The notes: a model not told the origin generated them from the letters alone. DNA of 64,000 nt from Polaromonas jejuensis NBRC 106434 (GCF_001598235.1 NZ_BCYO01000004.1:124001-188000), one strand, 5' to 3'; counted from the first letter of the stretch, positions 24,220-35,836 are shown. Made by a program: numbers and translations.

Positions 24220-27200
24220 TGCGGTTGCAGCGGGCTACCCGCGGATGGTTCATGGAACGATGGCGCATCGGGATGGCGGCTCAACTGGCGCTCGGACGGG
24301 CTGCGGCGGCGTAGCTTGTCCATCAGCACATACACCACCGGCGTGCTCAGCAGCGTGAGCAGCTGGCTGGCGATCAGCCCGCCGATGATGGCGATGCCCA
24401 GCGGGCGGCGCAGCTCGGCGCCTTCGCCAAAGCCTATGGCCAGCGGCAGGGCGCCCAGGATGGCGGCCAGCGTGGTCATCAGGATGGGGCGAAAGCGCAG
24501 CAGGCAGGCCTCGCGCACGGCCTGCGTGGCGGTGAGGCCGCGCGCGCGTTCGGCTTCCAGTGCGAAGTCGATGATCAGGATGGCGTTTTTCTTGACGATG
24601 CCGATCAGCAGGAAAATGCCGATCAGCGCGATGATGGAGAAGTCCAGCTTGAACATCAGCAGCGCCAGCACCGCACCCACGCCGGCCGAGGGCAGGGTGG
24701 AGAGCACCGTGACGGGATGCACCAGGCTTTCGTAAAGAATGCCGAGCACGATGTAAATCACCACCAGCGCGGCCAGGATCAGCAGCGGCTGCTGGCCTTG
24801 CGACTGCTGGGCATCTCTGGCCGAGCCGGCAAAACTGCCGCGCACATTGTTGGGCAGGCCGATCTCGGCTTCCGCCTGCTTCACGGCGGCCTGCGCATCG
24901 CTGAGCGTGCTGCCCTCGGCCAGGTTGTAGGAGATCGTGGTGGAGAGCTCGCCATCCTCGTGGCTGACCGATGCGGCCTTGGCGCTCTCGCTGAAACGCG
25001 CAATGGCTGACAGCGGCACCATGGTGGTGGGCGCCGAACTCAGGGCCTGGCCGCTGGACGGGTCGCGCAGCGCCGGGTTCACCGGGATGGTGGATGTCGT
25101 GGGCGTGGCCGGCGTGGTGCCGCTGCCGCTTCCACCGGTGTTTTTTGCCGGGACGTAGATGTCCTTGAGCGACTCGGGGCTGCGGGTGAAGCGCGGCGCC
25201 ACTTCCATGACCACGTGGTACTGGTTCAACTCGGCATAAATGGTGGCCACCTGGCGCTGGCCAAAGCCGTTGTACAGCGCGTTGTCCACGTCGCGTGAGC
25301 TGACGCCCATGCGCGCGGCGCTGTCTTTGTCGACCGCGATCATGGTCTCGACACCGTTTTCCTGCTGGTCGGTGTCGACATCGATCAAGGCCTTTTGAAG
25401 CTTCATCTGGTCGGCCAGGCGCGTAGCCCAGACGCGCAGGTCGTTGGTACTGTCGCTTTTAAGCGTGTACTGGTAGGTCGAGTTGCTCTGGCGCCCGCCG
25501 CCGCGCAGGTCCTGCACCGGGTTGAGAAAGAGGGTCACGCCGGTGACCTTGGCCAGTTGCGGACGCAGCCGGGTGATGACGGCCTGGCCGGACTCGGTGC
25601 GTTGCGCCACGGGCTTGAGGTTGATGAACATGAAGCCGCCCCCGGCGCGCGAGCCGCCGGTAAAGCCCACCACCGTGTCCACCGCCGGGTCGCGCCGGAT
25701 GATGTCGACCAGTTCCCTGAGCTTGCCCTGCATGGCTTGGAAGGAAATACTGCGGTCGGCGCTCAGGCCGCCATTGATTTGCCCGGTGTCCTGCTGCGGG
25801 AAAAAGCCCTTGGGCGCCTTCATATACAGATAGACGTTGAGCGCGACGACGGCCAGCAGAATCAGCATCACCAGCCCCTTGCTGGCCAGCGCCCAGTCCA
25901 GGCTCACTTCGTAGGTGCGATGCACGCGCAGATAGGCATTTTGAAACCAGCGCGGTATCCATCCGAAGCGCCCGGGCGGCTTGTCATGAATGCCTTCGTG
26001 GGTGGGCTTGAGCAGCCAGGCGCACATCATGGGCGTGGTGGTCAGTGAAATCAGCAGCGAAATCAGCACCGCGACCGACAGCGTGACGGCGAATTCGCGA
26101 AACAGCCGCCCCACCTGCCCGCCCATGAAAAGCAGGGGAATGAACACCGCCACCAATGACAGGCTGATGGACAGCACCGTGAAGCCGACTTCGCGCGCGC
26201 CCAGCAGCGCGGCCTTGAAGCGGTCCATGCCGGCTTCGATGTGGCGGCTGGTGTTTTCCAGCACCACGATGGCGTCGTCCACCACAAAGCCGGTGGCCAC
26301 CGTGAGCGCCATCAGGCTCAGGTTGTTCAGGCTGAAGCCCAGCAAATACATCACGCCGAAGGTACCCAGCAGCGAAACGATGGTGGCCACGGCCGGAATG
26401 ACGGTGGCGCGCGCGCTGCGCAGGAAAGCGCTAACCACCAGCACCACCAGCGCAATCGAGATTAGCAGCGTCAGTTCAATTTCGCGCAGCGATCGGCGTA
26501 TGGAATTGGTGCTGTCCGAGGCCACCTGCAACTGCACGTCTTGCGGCAGCTGGGCCTGCAGCTCGGGCAGCAGCGCACGCACGCCGTCCACCGTGTCAAT
26601 CACGTTGGCGCCGGGCTGGCGCGTGATCAGCACGATGACAGCCGGGCTGCCGTTGAACAGGCCCAGGGTGTTGATGTTCTCCACGCCATCAACGACTTCG
26701 GCCACATCGCTCAGCCGTATCGCGGCGCCATTGCGCCAGGCCACCACCAGGCCGCGGTAATCGGCCGCCTTGAGTCCGCCCGTGGTCGTGTTGGCGCCCG
26801 AGTAAATCTGCAGGCGCTGGCCGTTGCCTTCAATCGCGCCCTTGGGCCGGTTGGCGTTGGAGGCCTGCAGGGCGGCCCGCACATCTTCCATGCTGACGCC
26901 GTAGCGGTTGAGCGCAAACGGGAGCAGCTCGACGCGCACGGCGGGCAGCGAACCGCCGCCCAGCTCCACATCGCCCACGCCCGGCACCTGGGCGATTTTT
27001 TGCTGCACCACATTTGACACTTCGTCGTAGATCTGTCCCGGCGAGCGGGTTTTGGAGGTGAGCGCCAGGATGATGACCGGCGCCGAAGCCGGATTGGCCT
27101 TGCGGTAGGTCGGGTTGCTGCGCAGCGTGGCCGGCAGGTCCGCGCGCGAGGCATTGATGGCGGCCTGCACTTCGCGCGCGGCGGCATCGATGTTGCGGTT

Positions 27201-27491
27201 CAGGTCAAACTGCAGGCTGACGCGGGTCTGCCCATTGCTGCTGTTGGACGTTATTTCGTTGACGCCGGCAATCACGCCCAGCCGCCGCTCCAGCGGCGTG
27301 GCGACGCTGGTAGCCATGGTCTCGGGGCTGGCGCCGGGCACCGCCGCGTTGACCGAGATGACGGGAAAGTCGACCTGCGGCAGGGGGGAGACCGGCAGCA
27401 CGAAGAACGCGCCTATGCCGGCCAGGGCGAGGCCTATGGTCAGGAGGACGGTGGCTACCGGGCGGCGGACGAAGGGCTCGGAGAGGTTCAT
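24216..27491 (-). CDS. mdtC: RND multidrug efflux permease, MdtC-like
   Basis: A 1091-residue proton-driven RND pump subunit matching MdtC in segments such as FVRRPVATVLLTIGL, LPQVDFPVI, PGASPETMATSVATPLER and [24 protein letters not shown]. In Enterobacteria MdtB and MdtC form a heterotrimer exporting bile salts and novobiocin. It is about 65 residues longer than usual. Part of the extra length is a low-complexity Gly/Ser/Thr/Pro insert (about bases 25040-25160, AKNTGGSGSGTTPATPT and onwards) in the periplasmic portion. The ATG at 27491 has a G-rich ribosome binding site. Upstream in-frame codons belong to the large palindrome and are not coding. Confidence 0.94.
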   Translation of the reverse strand: MNLSEPFVRRPVATVLLTIGLALAGIGAFFVLPVSPLPQVDFPVISVNAAVPGASPETMATSVATPLERRLGVIAGVNEITSNSSNGQTRVSLQFDLNRNIDAAAREVQAAINASRADLPATLRSNPTYRKANPASAPVIILALTSKTRSPGQIYDEVSNVVQQKIAQVPGVGDVELGGGSLPAVRVELLPFALNRYGVSMEDVRAALQASNANRPKGAIEGNGQRLQIYSGANTTTGGLKAADYRGLVVAWRNGAAIRLSDVAEVVDGVENINTLGLFNGSPAVIVLITRQPGANVIDTVDGVRALLPELQAQLPQDVQLQVASDSTNSIRRSLREIELTLLISIALVVLVVSAFLRSARATVIPAVATIVSLLGTFGVMYLLGFSLNNLSLMALTVATGFVVDDAIVVLENTSRHIEAGMDRFKAALLGAREVGFTVLSISLSLVAVFIPLLFMGGQVGRLFREFAVTLSVAVLISLLISLTTTPMMCAWLLKPTHEGIHDKPPGRFGWIPRWFQNAYLRVHRTYEVSLDWALASKGLVMLILLAVVALNVYLYMKAPKGFFPQQDTGQINGGLSADRSISFQAMQGKLRELVDIIRRDPAVDTVVGFTGGSRAGGGFMFINLKPVAQRTESGQAVITRLRPQLAKVTGVTLFLNPVQDLRGGGRQSNSTYQYTLKSDSTNDLRVWATRLADQMKLQKALIDVDTDQQENGVETMIAVDKDSAARMGVSSRDVDNALYNGFGQRQVATIYAELNQYHVVMEVAPRFTRSPESLKDIYVPAKNTGGSGSGTTPATPTTSTIPVNPALRDPSSGQALSSAPTTMVPLSAIARFSESAKAASVSHEDGELSTTISYNLAEGSTLSDAQAAVKQAEAEIGLPNNVRGSFAGSARDAQQSQGQQPLLILAALVVIYIVLGILYESLVHPVTVLSTLPSAGVGAVLALLMFKLDFSIIALIGIFLLIGIVKKNAILIIDFALEAERARGLTATQAVREACLLRFRPILMTTLAAILGALPLAIGFGEGAELRRPLGIAIIGGLIASQLLTLLSTPVVYVLMDKLRRRSPSERQLSRHPDAPSFHEPSAGSPLQPQ

Positions 27492-27536
27492 TTTTGCCCC
27501 CCTTGTTTTCCGCCTAGTGCTGGTCTTTTTGAGGTC

Positions 27537-28069
27537 GGAGGCCGGGACTCGCCCCGGCGGGCGAGGCACTTTTCTTTGCTTCGCCAAAGAAAAGTACCCA
27601 AAAGAAAGGCGACCCGCAGTCTGGGTCCCCTGCGCTTCGCTACGGGGCACCTTGCGGTGCTCGGTCCAGGCGGGGTCTCGTGCAAACTCGCTTCGCTCAG
27701 ACAAGCACGAGCCCTGATCCGCCTGGCCCTGCGCTCCTCAGCCCAGCCAGAACGGGGTGGGAAAGAAATACCAACAGCCGAACTCCGCAAGTACGCGCTT
27801 TGGCGCGTACTTGTTTTGGTGTTTGTATTTGGTATCCGTTTTTTTGCCTGTCCCGTCCTGGCTGGGCTGAGCAGCGCAGATGGAGGCGGGATCAGGGCCG
27901 CAGTTGTTTGAGCGAAGCGAGTTCTGCGGACCCCCGCCGGAATCGAGCAGCGCAGGTTGCCTGGAGCGAAGCGCAAGGACCCAGACTGCGGGTCGCCTTC
28001 TCTTTGCTTACTTTCTCTTGGCGAAGCAAGAGAAAGTGAGTCGCCCGCCGGGGCGAGACCCGGCCTCTG
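27537..28069. repeat. Large imperfect palindrome (~530 bp) between the two RND pump genes
   Basis: The left arm (from 27537) and the reverse complement of the right arm (to 28069) align along almost their whole length. Shared blocks include CTCGCCCCGGCGGGCGA, GGCGACCCGCAGTCTGGGTC, ACTCGCTTCGCTCA, CCCTGATC and CTCAGCCCAGCCAG. The centre is a perfect stem AAGTACGCGC / GCGCGTACTT at 27789-27812 with the loop TTTG. No gene fits in it. It fills nearly all of the 616-base gap and could form a cruciform in DNA or a long hairpin in RNA. Confidence 0.85.
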
Positions 28070-28107
28070 CCTCAAAACTAGCCTGCAGCAATCATCGGAC
28101 AGACGCC

Positions 28108-31100
28108 TCACACCGAAACCTCACTCTTCCGCTTCCGCCCAAACCTCCGCCCCATCCGATCAAACGCCAGGTAAATCACCGGCGTCGTGAACAGCGTCAA
28201 CACCTGGCTCACGATCAGCCCGCCAAAAATCGAAAGCCCGAGCGGCTGGCGCAGCTCGGCGCCTTCACCCCATCCCAGCATCAGCGGCACGGCCGCAAAC
28301 AGCGCCGCCAGCGTGGTCATCAGGATGGGCCGGAAGCGCAGCAGGGCCGCCTGGTGGATGGCCTCCTGCGCCGACTTGCCCTGGCTGCGCTCGGCGTCAA
28401 TCGCGAAGTCAATCATCATGATGGCGTTCTTCTTCACGATGCCGATCAACAGGATGATGCCGATGATGCCGATCACCCCGAGGTCGGAGCCGCTCATCAT
28501 CAGTGCCAGCAACGCACCCACGCCGGCCGAGGGCAGCGTCGAGAGAATCGTCAGCGGGTGGATATAGCTTTCATAGAGCACACCCAGCACGATGTAGACG
28601 CAGATGACGGCCGCCAGGATCAGCCACAGCTGGTTGGACAGGGACGACTGGTAGGCCCCGGCCGCGCCCAGGAAGGTCATGGTCACGCTGGCCGGCATGG
28701 CGATGTCCTTGGCCGCCTGCTTGATCTCATCGACCGCCTTGCCCAGCGAGACGCCGGGCGCGGTGTCAAAGCCCAGCGTGGTCGCCGGGTACTGGGCCAC
28801 ATGGGTGATTTGCAGGGGCGCGGGCCGTTCGGTGATGGTGGCAATCGCCGAGAGCGGCGTCGTGCTGCCGGAGCCGGTTTTCAGCTGCAGCTCGCCCAGC
28901 GAGGCCGGCGTCGTCAGCTGGTCGGGCATGGCTTCGAGGATCACGCGGTACTGGTTGGTCTCGGTGAAGATGGTCGAGACAATGCGCTGGCCGAAGGCGC
29001 TGTAGAGTGCGTCGTCAATCGATGAGGTGGTGATGGCAAGGCGCGACGCGGTGTCGCGGTCCACCGTGATGTAGGCGCCGGCACCGCTGGAGCCCGCATC
29101 GGAGGCCACGTTGCGCACGCCGCCCAGTGTCTGCATGCGCTGCGCGAGCCGGGTGGCCCATTGCACCACCGTGGCGTTGTCCGCACCCTCCAGCGACACG
29201 CGGAACTGCGTCGGGCCGGTCTCGGCATCGATCGTCAAATCCTGCGTGGGCTGCAGGTAGAGCGTCACGCCCGCGACCTGGCCCACACGCGCCTTCAGCC
29301 GGGCCATGGTTTCCTGCTGGCTGTCGGCGCGGCCGGGCTTGAGGTTGATCAGCATGCGGCCGGTGTGCAGCATGGTGTTGTTGGCGGCGTCCACCCCGAT
29401 GAAGGAGCTCAGCGTATCGACATCGGGGTCTTCCAGGATGGCCTGGGCCGCCGCCTGCTGCAGATCGGCCATGCGCGCATATGAGACCGACTGCGCGGTT
29501 TCAATGCGGGCCTGCAGCTGGCCGGTGTCCTGCGTGGGAAAGAGGCCTTTGGGAATCAGCACATAGAGCAGCACCGTCAGCAGCAAGGTGGCCAGCGCCA
29601 CCAGCAAGGTGGCGCCCTGGTGCTTGAGCACCCAGCTCAGCCAGCGGTCGTAGCGGGCAATGACCCGGTCAATCAGCGCCTGCAACCAGGCCCCGGTCTT
29701 GCTGCCCTGGCCTTCGGGAATGTGCCTGAGCCATCGTGCCGACATCATGGGCACCAGCGTGAGGGAAACCACCGCCGAGATCAGGATGGTGATGGCCAAG
29801 GTGACGGCGAACTCGCGGAACAGGCGCCCCACGACATCGCCCATGAAGAGCAGTGGAATCAGCACCGCAATCAGCGAGACGGTCAATGAAATGATGGTGA
29901 AACCGATCTGCGTCGCGCCCTTGATGGCGGCGGCCATGGGTTCCTCTCCCCCCTCGATGTAGCGCGAGATGTTTTCAATCATCACGATGGCGTCGTCCAC
30001 CACGAAGCCGGTGGCAATCGTCAGCGCCATCAGGCTGAGGTTGTTCAGGCTGTAGCCCAGCAAATACATGGCGCCGCAGGTGCCGATCAGCGAGATAGGC
30101 ACGGCCAGGCTGGCAATCACCGTGGCGCGCACGCTGTGCAAGAACACAAAAATGACCAGGACCACCAGCAGCACGGCCAGCACCAGTTCGATCTCGACGT
30201 GCAGCACCGAGGCGCGTATGCCGGTGGTGCGGTCGCTCAGCACCTCGACCTTGAGCGCGTCGGGCAGGCCGGACTGCAGTTCGGGCAGCCGTTGCTTGAT
30301 GGCGTCCACCGTGGCGATCACGTTGGCACCGGGCTGGCGCTGCACGTTCAGGATGATGGCGGGTTTCAGGCCGCTCCAGGCGCCGAGCTTGATGTTCTCG
30401 GCGCTGTCAACGACCTGCGCCACGTCCTTCACCCGCACCGCCGCACCGTTGCGGTAGGCAATGATGAGGTTGTTGTAGTCAGCCGCGGCCAGCAACTGGT
30501 CATTGGCGTTGATGCTGTAGGCGCGGGTCGGCCCGTCAATGCTGCCCTTGGCGCCGTTGGCATTGGCGGCCGAGATGGCCGTGCGCAGCGAGTCGAGCGC
30601 CAGCCCGTAAGAAGCCAGGGCGCGGGTGTCCGCCTGGATGCGTACCGCCGGACGCTGGCCGCCGCTGAGCGACACCAGGCCGACACCGCTCACTTGGCTG
30701 ATCTTCAGCGCCAGCCGGGTGTTGACGAGGTTCTGCACTTCCGTCAGCGGCATGGTGTCGGAGGTGATGGCCAGGGTGAGCACCGGCGCATCGGCTGGGT
30801 TCACCTTGGCGTAAATGGGGGGCGCCGGCAGGTCGGCCGGCAGCAGCGAGCCCCCGGCGTTGATGGCCGCCTGCACTTCCTGCTCGGCCACGTCCAGCGT
30901 GAGCCCCAGCCCAAACTGCAGGGTTACGATGGACACGCCCGCGGCACTGTTCGAGCTCATGCGCTGCAGCCCGGCCATCTGGCCGAACTGGCGCTCCAGC
31001 GGCGCCGTCACGGTTTGCGCCATGACCTCGGGGCTGGCGCCGGGGTAGAGCGTCTGGACCTGGATCGTCGGGTAGTCCACCTGCGGCAGGGCCGACAGCG

Positions 31101-31197
31101 GCAGGAACTTGAAGCCGACCAGGCCCGCGAGCACGATGGCCACCATCAGCAGCGAGGTTGCCACCGGGCGGAGGATGAAGGGACGTGACGGGCTCAT
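28108..31197 (-). CDS. mdtB: RND multidrug efflux permease, MdtB-like
   Basis: A 1029-residue RND pump subunit. It follows MdtB closely, for example [61 protein letters not shown] and [15 protein letters not shown]. It has twelve expected membrane helices and two large periplasmic loops, and should pair with the MdtC-like subunit. The gene lies 55 bases after the adaptor gene and about 620 bases before mdtC. The large palindrome in that gap could set the ratio of the two pump subunits. Confidence 0.95.
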   Translation of the reverse strand: MSPSRPFILRPVATSLLMVAIVLAGLVGFKFLPLSALPQVDYPTIQVQTLYPGASPEVMAQTVTAPLERQFGQMAGLQRMSSNSAAGVSIVTLQFGLGLTLDVAEQEVQAAINAGGSLLPADLPAPPIYAKVNPADAPVLTLAITSDTMPLTEVQNLVNTRLALKISQVSGVGLVSLSGGQRPAVRIQADTRALASYGLALDSLRTAISAANANGAKGSIDGPTRAYSINANDQLLAAADYNNLIIAYRNGAAVRVKDVAQVVDSAENIKLGAWSGLKPAIILNVQRQPGANVIATVDAIKQRLPELQSGLPDALKVEVLSDRTTGIRASVLHVEIELVLAVLLVVLVIFVFLHSVRATVIASLAVPISLIGTCGAMYLLGYSLNNLSLMALTIATGFVVDDAIVMIENISRYIEGGEEPMAAAIKGATQIGFTIISLTVSLIAVLIPLLFMGDVVGRLFREFAVTLAITILISAVVSLTLVPMMSARWLRHIPEGQGSKTGAWLQALIDRVIARYDRWLSWVLKHQGATLLVALATLLLTVLLYVLIPKGLFPTQDTGQLQARIETAQSVSYARMADLQQAAAQAILEDPDVDTLSSFIGVDAANNTMLHTGRMLINLKPGRADSQQETMARLKARVGQVAGVTLYLQPTQDLTIDAETGPTQFRVSLEGADNATVVQWATRLAQRMQTLGGVRNVASDAGSSGAGAYITVDRDTASRLAITTSSIDDALYSAFGQRIVSTIFTETNQYRVILEAMPDQLTTPASLGELQLKTGSGSTTPLSAIATITERPAPLQITHVAQYPATTLGFDTAPGVSLGKAVDEIKQAAKDIAMPASVTMTFLGAAGAYQSSLSNQLWLILAAVICVYIVLGVLYESYIHPLTILSTLPSAGVGALLALMMSGSDLGVIGIIGIILLIGIVKKNAIMMIDFAIDAERSQGKSAQEAIHQAALLRFRPILMTTLAALFAAVPLMLGWGEGAELRQPLGLSIFGGLIVSQVLTLFTTPVIYLAFDRMGRRFGRKRKSEVSV

Positions 31198-31252
31198 GGC
31201 GTGATGCTGCTTGGGGGTTGTTGGCGCGCAGGCGGCTCAACCGGGTGCCGGT

Positions 31253-32677
31253 TCATGAGCCCTCGGCTTGCGAAGCAGGGCGCCGGCGGCGCGGACTGGA
31301 GGCATAGTCCGCAGGCGCGTCGGCTGCGGCGGATGCCGATGCCGATCCGCTAGGTGCGGGCGCCGTGCCCGTCGCGCCGGGGCGCTGGCGCTTGCCGCCT
31401 GCGCCACCGCCTGCGCCACCGCCTGCGCCTGCGCCTGCGCCGCCCGGCTGGTCACCGGGCAAGACGATCTTGGCGCCGTCCTTCAGACGGTCCGCGCCCT
31501 CGGTGATGACGCGCTCGCCCGCCTGCAGGCCGGAACTGATGATCACTTTGTCGATGGTCGCCTGGCCGCGCTGCACGGGCCTGAGGCTGACGGTCCGCTC
31601 GGCGCCGTTCACCACATAGACATAATCGCCGGTGCTGCCATGGCGCAGGGCGGTCACCGGCACCACCACGGCGTTCTCAATGGTTTTGACCAGCAGCTGC
31701 ACATTGACGAACTGGCTGGGAAAGAGCGCCAGCTGGTTGTTGGCAAAGCGTGCCTTGGCCTTGACCGTGCCGGTCGTCGTGTCGACCTGGTTGTCCAGCG
31801 AGGAAAACACGCCGGTGTCCAGCGTGGCCGAGCGCGTCCGGTCGAGCGCGCTGACCTTCATGGCGATGCCGCCGCCGGCGTTTTGCTGCAACTCGCCGGC
31901 CTGGTCCTGGGGAATCGCAAACACCACGTCAATCGGGCTGAGCTGCGTAATGAGGGCAATGCCGTTGGCATCGCTACTGCTCACCACATTGCCCACGTCC
32001 ACCGTGCGCAGGCCGACGCGCCCGCTCACGGGCGCCACCACGCGGGTGTAGGCCAGGTTCAGGCGGGCCATGCCTTCGGCGGCCTTGTCGACCACGACCG
32101 TTCCTTCGAGCTGCTTGACCAGCGCGGCCTGGGTGTCCACCTCTTGCCGGGCGATCGAGTCCTGCTCCAGCAGGGTCTTGAAGCGCTGCAGGGTGACCCG
32201 GGCGCTGTCGAGTTGCGCTTCGTCGCGCTGGCGTTGGCCGGTGGCCTGCATCAAGGCCATTTCAAACTGACGCGGGTCTATGGTGGCCAGCAGGTCGCCG
32301 GCGCGCACCATCTGGCCTTCCTTGAACAGCACTTTCTCCATCACGCCGGACACCTGGGGGCGCACCTTCACGGTGGCCTGCGGGGTGACCGTGCCCAGCG
32401 CTTCCAGAATCACCGGGATGCTGCTTCGCTCTGCGGTGGCCACACCGACCGTGGTGGCCGGTGCATTGCGCCGGCCGGCCTGGCCACCGGGACCGCCCGG
32501 GCCGGCGGCGGTGCTGGCCGGGTCCGCAGATGGATGGGTCAGGCGCCAGGCCAGCCAGCCGGTGCCGGCGAGCGCCAGAACGGCCACCAGGGCGCCAATG
32601 ATGGACGCGCGGCGGCTCAAACGTTTACGGGGAGAAATATCGGCGCCGGTTTGCGGCGTTTCGGCTTTCGGGTCCAT
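31253..32677 (-). CDS. mdtA: RND efflux membrane fusion protein, MdtA-like
   Basis: A 474-residue periplasmic adaptor. It has an N-terminal membrane anchor (SIIGALVAVLALAGTGWLAW), the two halves of a lipoyl domain (VKVRPQVSGVMEKVLFKEGQ and VVAPVSGRVGLRTVDVGNVV) around a coiled-coil hairpin, then beta-barrel and membrane-proximal domains. The C-terminus ends in a Gly/Ala repeat and an Arg-rich tail beyond the usual family end. I chose the ATG at 32677 (MDPKAETPQTG) over an upstream start, as family members begin close to the anchor. It is the first gene of the efflux operon. Confidence 0.93.
   Translation of the reverse strand: MDPKAETPQTGADISPRKRLSRRASIIGALVAVLALAGTGWLAWRLTHPSADPASTAAGPGGPGGQAGRRNAPATTVGVATAERSSIPVILEALGTVTPQATVKVRPQVSGVMEKVLFKEGQMVRAGDLLATIDPRQFEMALMQATGQRQRDEAQLDSARVTLQRFKTLLEQDSIARQEVDTQAALVKQLEGTVVVDKAAEGMARLNLAYTRVVAPVSGRVGLRTVDVGNVVSSSDANGIALITQLSPIDVVFAIPQDQAGELQQNAGGGIAMKVSALDRTRSATLDTGVFSSLDNQVDTTTGTVKAKARFANNQLALFPSQFVNVQLLVKTIENAVVVPVTALRHGSTGDYVYVVNGAERTVSLRPVQRGQATIDKVIISSGLQAGERVITEGADRLKDGAKIVLPGDQPGGAGAGAGGGAGGGAGGKRQRPGATGTAPAPSGSASASAAADAPADYASSPRRRRPASQAEGS
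31395..31443. repeat. Short in-frame tandem repeat in the mdtA 3' end
   Basis: GCCTGCGCC(ACC) units repeat about five times and encode Gly-Ala-Gly-Gly runs in the adaptor's C-terminal tail. Such repeats can expand or contract by slippage in steps that keep the frame. Confidence 0.7.
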
Positions 32678-32855
32678 CAGCTGTCCTTGTTGCCAGCCAC
32701 GGTAAACGGCGTACCGCAGCATTTATTGTGTTTGATGGGGTGGGTCATATGCGGGGCTGGCCGGGTGCCGGGCATGGCTCAATCCGTACTCACCCGGCGT
32801 TCAATAATTATCACCACAACACTGTGGGGACAGGTATACGGCTTGAAAGAGCGAC

Positions 32856-32871
32856 GTAAACGTCCGGTAAA
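32856..32871. promoter_or_regulatory. CpxR-like direct repeat upstream of the efflux operon
   Basis: GTAAA-CGTCCG-GTAAA has the 11-base period used by OmpR-class regulators and fits the CpxR consensus of two GTAAA boxes. It lies about 180 bases before mdtA. MdtABC in E. coli is controlled by the BaeR and CpxR envelope-stress regulators; relevance here is inferred. Confidence 0.35.
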
Positions 32872-32934
32872 GAGCGCTGGCCGCCCGCCGCTAAAAAACG
32901 GCCCTCAGTGGAGGTGCTTAAGGGGGCTTTGTTT

Positions 32935-32985
32935 GCTATCTTTTTGATAGCGTATTGCGCTCGTGCCGATTGGGCTGGTGCCGTA
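32935..32985. repeat. GCTAT...ATAGC intergenic hairpin repeat
   Basis: GCTAT-CTTTTTG-ATAGC is followed by a GC-rich tail, as in the other copies. It lies in the gap between the ribokinase-family gene and mdtA. Confidence 0.6.
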
Positions 32986-33048
32986 TCTGGCAATAAGAAG
33001 GAGAGAAAAGGCGGCGTGACGGGCTTGGTCAGGCCCGGTCAAGCCAGA

Positions 33049-33956
33049 TCAGCGCAGCAAGGCCGCAACTTCCCCATAAGCCGGAATGCCGTCAATCGCG
33101 CCGTGCCGGGTCACTGACAGCGCCGCCGCGGCATTGGCCCATTCCATGGCAATGGCCAGCGTTTGGCCACGGGCGAGCGCCGCCGCCAGCGCGCCGGTGA
33201 AGGTGTCGCCAGCGCCTATGGTGTCGCGCACGGTCATGCTGCGGCCCGCCAGCGCGACCGGAGCTTGCCCTGTTTGGTACAGCCGGCAACCGGTCGCGCC
33301 CAGCGTGACCAGCACCGCGCCAACGCCCTGTGTCAGTAAATGCTGGGCCGCGTCATCGACAGAGCCCGAATGCGCTGGCCCTGCGAGCTGGAGCAACTCG
33401 CTTTCATTGGGTGTCAGCACATCCACCAGCGCCAGCAAGGCGTCGGGCAGGGCGCGCGCGGGGGCTGGGTTCAACAGGGTGATGGCATTGGCCTTACGCG
33501 CCAGTTGAAAGGCCTGCAGCGTGGCTTCTACGGGCACTTCGCACGAGGCCATGACGACGCGGCAGTTGGCCAGCAGGGCGGCTGCGGCCTGCACCTGCGC
33601 TGCGCCCAGGCCGGCGCCGGCACCGGGATGGACGGCAATGCTGTTGTCGCCGTCGTCATAGACCAGGATTTGCGCCACGCCGCTGCGCTCGCCAGGGGCC
33701 TGCTCGACATGCTCGGTGGCAATGCCTTCGGCGTGCCACAAATCCATGCCCATGCGGCCGAAATCGTCGTCGCCGATGCGCGCGATCAGCGCCACGCTTG
33801 CGCCCTGGCGTGCCGCCGCGACGGCGGCGTTGCTGCCCTTGCCGCCGGGGCTGATGCTAAAAGAGCGGGCCATCAGCGTCTCGCCGCGGGCGATGGGGCG
33901 CGCCACCTGCGAAATCAGGTCGGCATTCCAGCTGGCCACGCAGACTACGTCGGCCA

Positions 33957-33957
<1 letters not shown>
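33049..33957 (-). CDS. PfkB/ribokinase-family carbohydrate kinase
   Basis: A 302-residue kinase with both PfkB signatures: the N-terminal glycine-rich SPGGKGSNAAVAAARQGA and the C-terminal DTIGAGDTFTGALAAALARG, whose Asp is the catalytic base. It phosphorylates a sugar taken up by the adjacent ABC system; which sugar is not clear. I chose the ATG at 33957 because it overlaps the stop of the ABC ATPase gene by ATGA and begins the family's first strand (MADVVCVASWN). The frame remains open upstream only as an antisense-like extension. It is the last gene of the minus-strand fucose-type transport operon. Confidence 0.9.
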
Positions 33958-35015
<1,058 letters not shown>

Positions 35016-35017
35016 GA

Positions 35018-35836
35018 TTAACCGCCTTTGACGCCGCCGGCCGTGAGGCCGCCAACGATTTCTTTTTGAATGACAAGGGTCAGCAGCAGCACCGGCGCGG
35101 TGACCAGCAGCGCCGCCGCGGCCAGCGGCCCCCAGGCGATCTGCTCGAAGGTCAGCACGTTGTAGATCGCCACCGGCAAGGTGCGCGTGGCGCGGCCTGC
35201 CAGCACCGCACCGAACACAAAGTTGTTCCAGGAGAAGATGAAGGCCAGGATCGCCGCCACCGTGATGCCGGGGCGGGCCAGCGGCATCGCCACATAGCGA
35301 AAGCGCTGCCAGGTGCTGCAGCCATCCATCAAGGCGGCTTCTTCAAGCTCGCCGGGCAGGGTTTCAAAGTAGCCCGAGACGATGTAGACGATGATGGGCA
35401 GCGTGATCACCATGTGCGTGATGATGATGGGCGTGAGCGTGCCGGTCAGGCCCAGCGCCTGGAACAAGGTGAAAAGTGGAATCAAAAAGCTGATCGCCGG
35501 CGTCATGCGCGCTATCAAAATCAGCAGCAGCAGCTTGCGTGCCTTGAGCCGCGCAATGCCGTAGGCGGCCGGTACGCCGATGGCCAGCGCCAGCAGCGTT
35601 GCCAGGCCCGATACCGTCACGCTGTTCAGAAAGTAGCTGAAGAAGGGCGTGCCTTCGAACACCGCGCGGAAATTGGCCAGCGTCGTGCTGCTGGGGATGA
35701 ACACCGGCGGGTAGGCCAGGTTGTCGGTCTCGGTCTTCATCGACAGCGACAGCATCCACAGAAACACCGACGCTGCCGGCGTTACCAGCACCAGCACCAG
35801 GAAGGTCAGACCGATCCGGTCGAGCAGTTTTTTCAT
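35018..35836 (-). CDS. Sugar ABC transporter permease (MalG/UgpE class)
   Basis: A 272-residue inner-membrane permease with about six hydrophobic segments. The EAA loop is EEAALMDGCSTWQRFRYVAMPLARPG, the contact point for the ATPase. It is two bases upstream of the ATPase gene and four bases after the partner permease gene, so the set is clearly one operon. Confidence 0.94.
   Translation of the reverse strand: MKKLLDRIGLTFLVLVLVTPAASVFLWMLSLSMKTETDNLAYPPVFIPSSTTLANFRAVFEGTPFFSYFLNSVTVSGLATLLALAIGVPAAYGIARLKARKLLLLILIARMTPAISFLIPLFTLFQALGLTGTLTPIIITHMVITLPIIVYIVSGYFETLPGELEEAALMDGCSTWQRFRYVAMPLARPGITVAAILAFIFSWNNFVFGAVLAGRATRTLPVAIYNVLTFEQIAWGPLAAAALLVTAPVLLLTLVIQKEIVGGLTAGGVKGG

Larger units (their letters stand above)
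32678..33048. other. 371-base regulatory gap upstream of the efflux operon
   Basis: No gene is supported. Reading left to right it holds the mdtA leader, a GTAAA-N6-GTAAA direct repeat at 32856-32871, and a GCTAT...ATAGC repeat at 32935-32951. The 3' end of the ribokinase-family gene follows. The efflux promoter is expected here. Confidence 0.5.

Noticed and set aside
27488..28111. Several 70-200 codon frames in the gap between the RND pump genes
   Set aside because: They are produced by the inverted-repeat arms (translations recur on both strands) and carry no domain.
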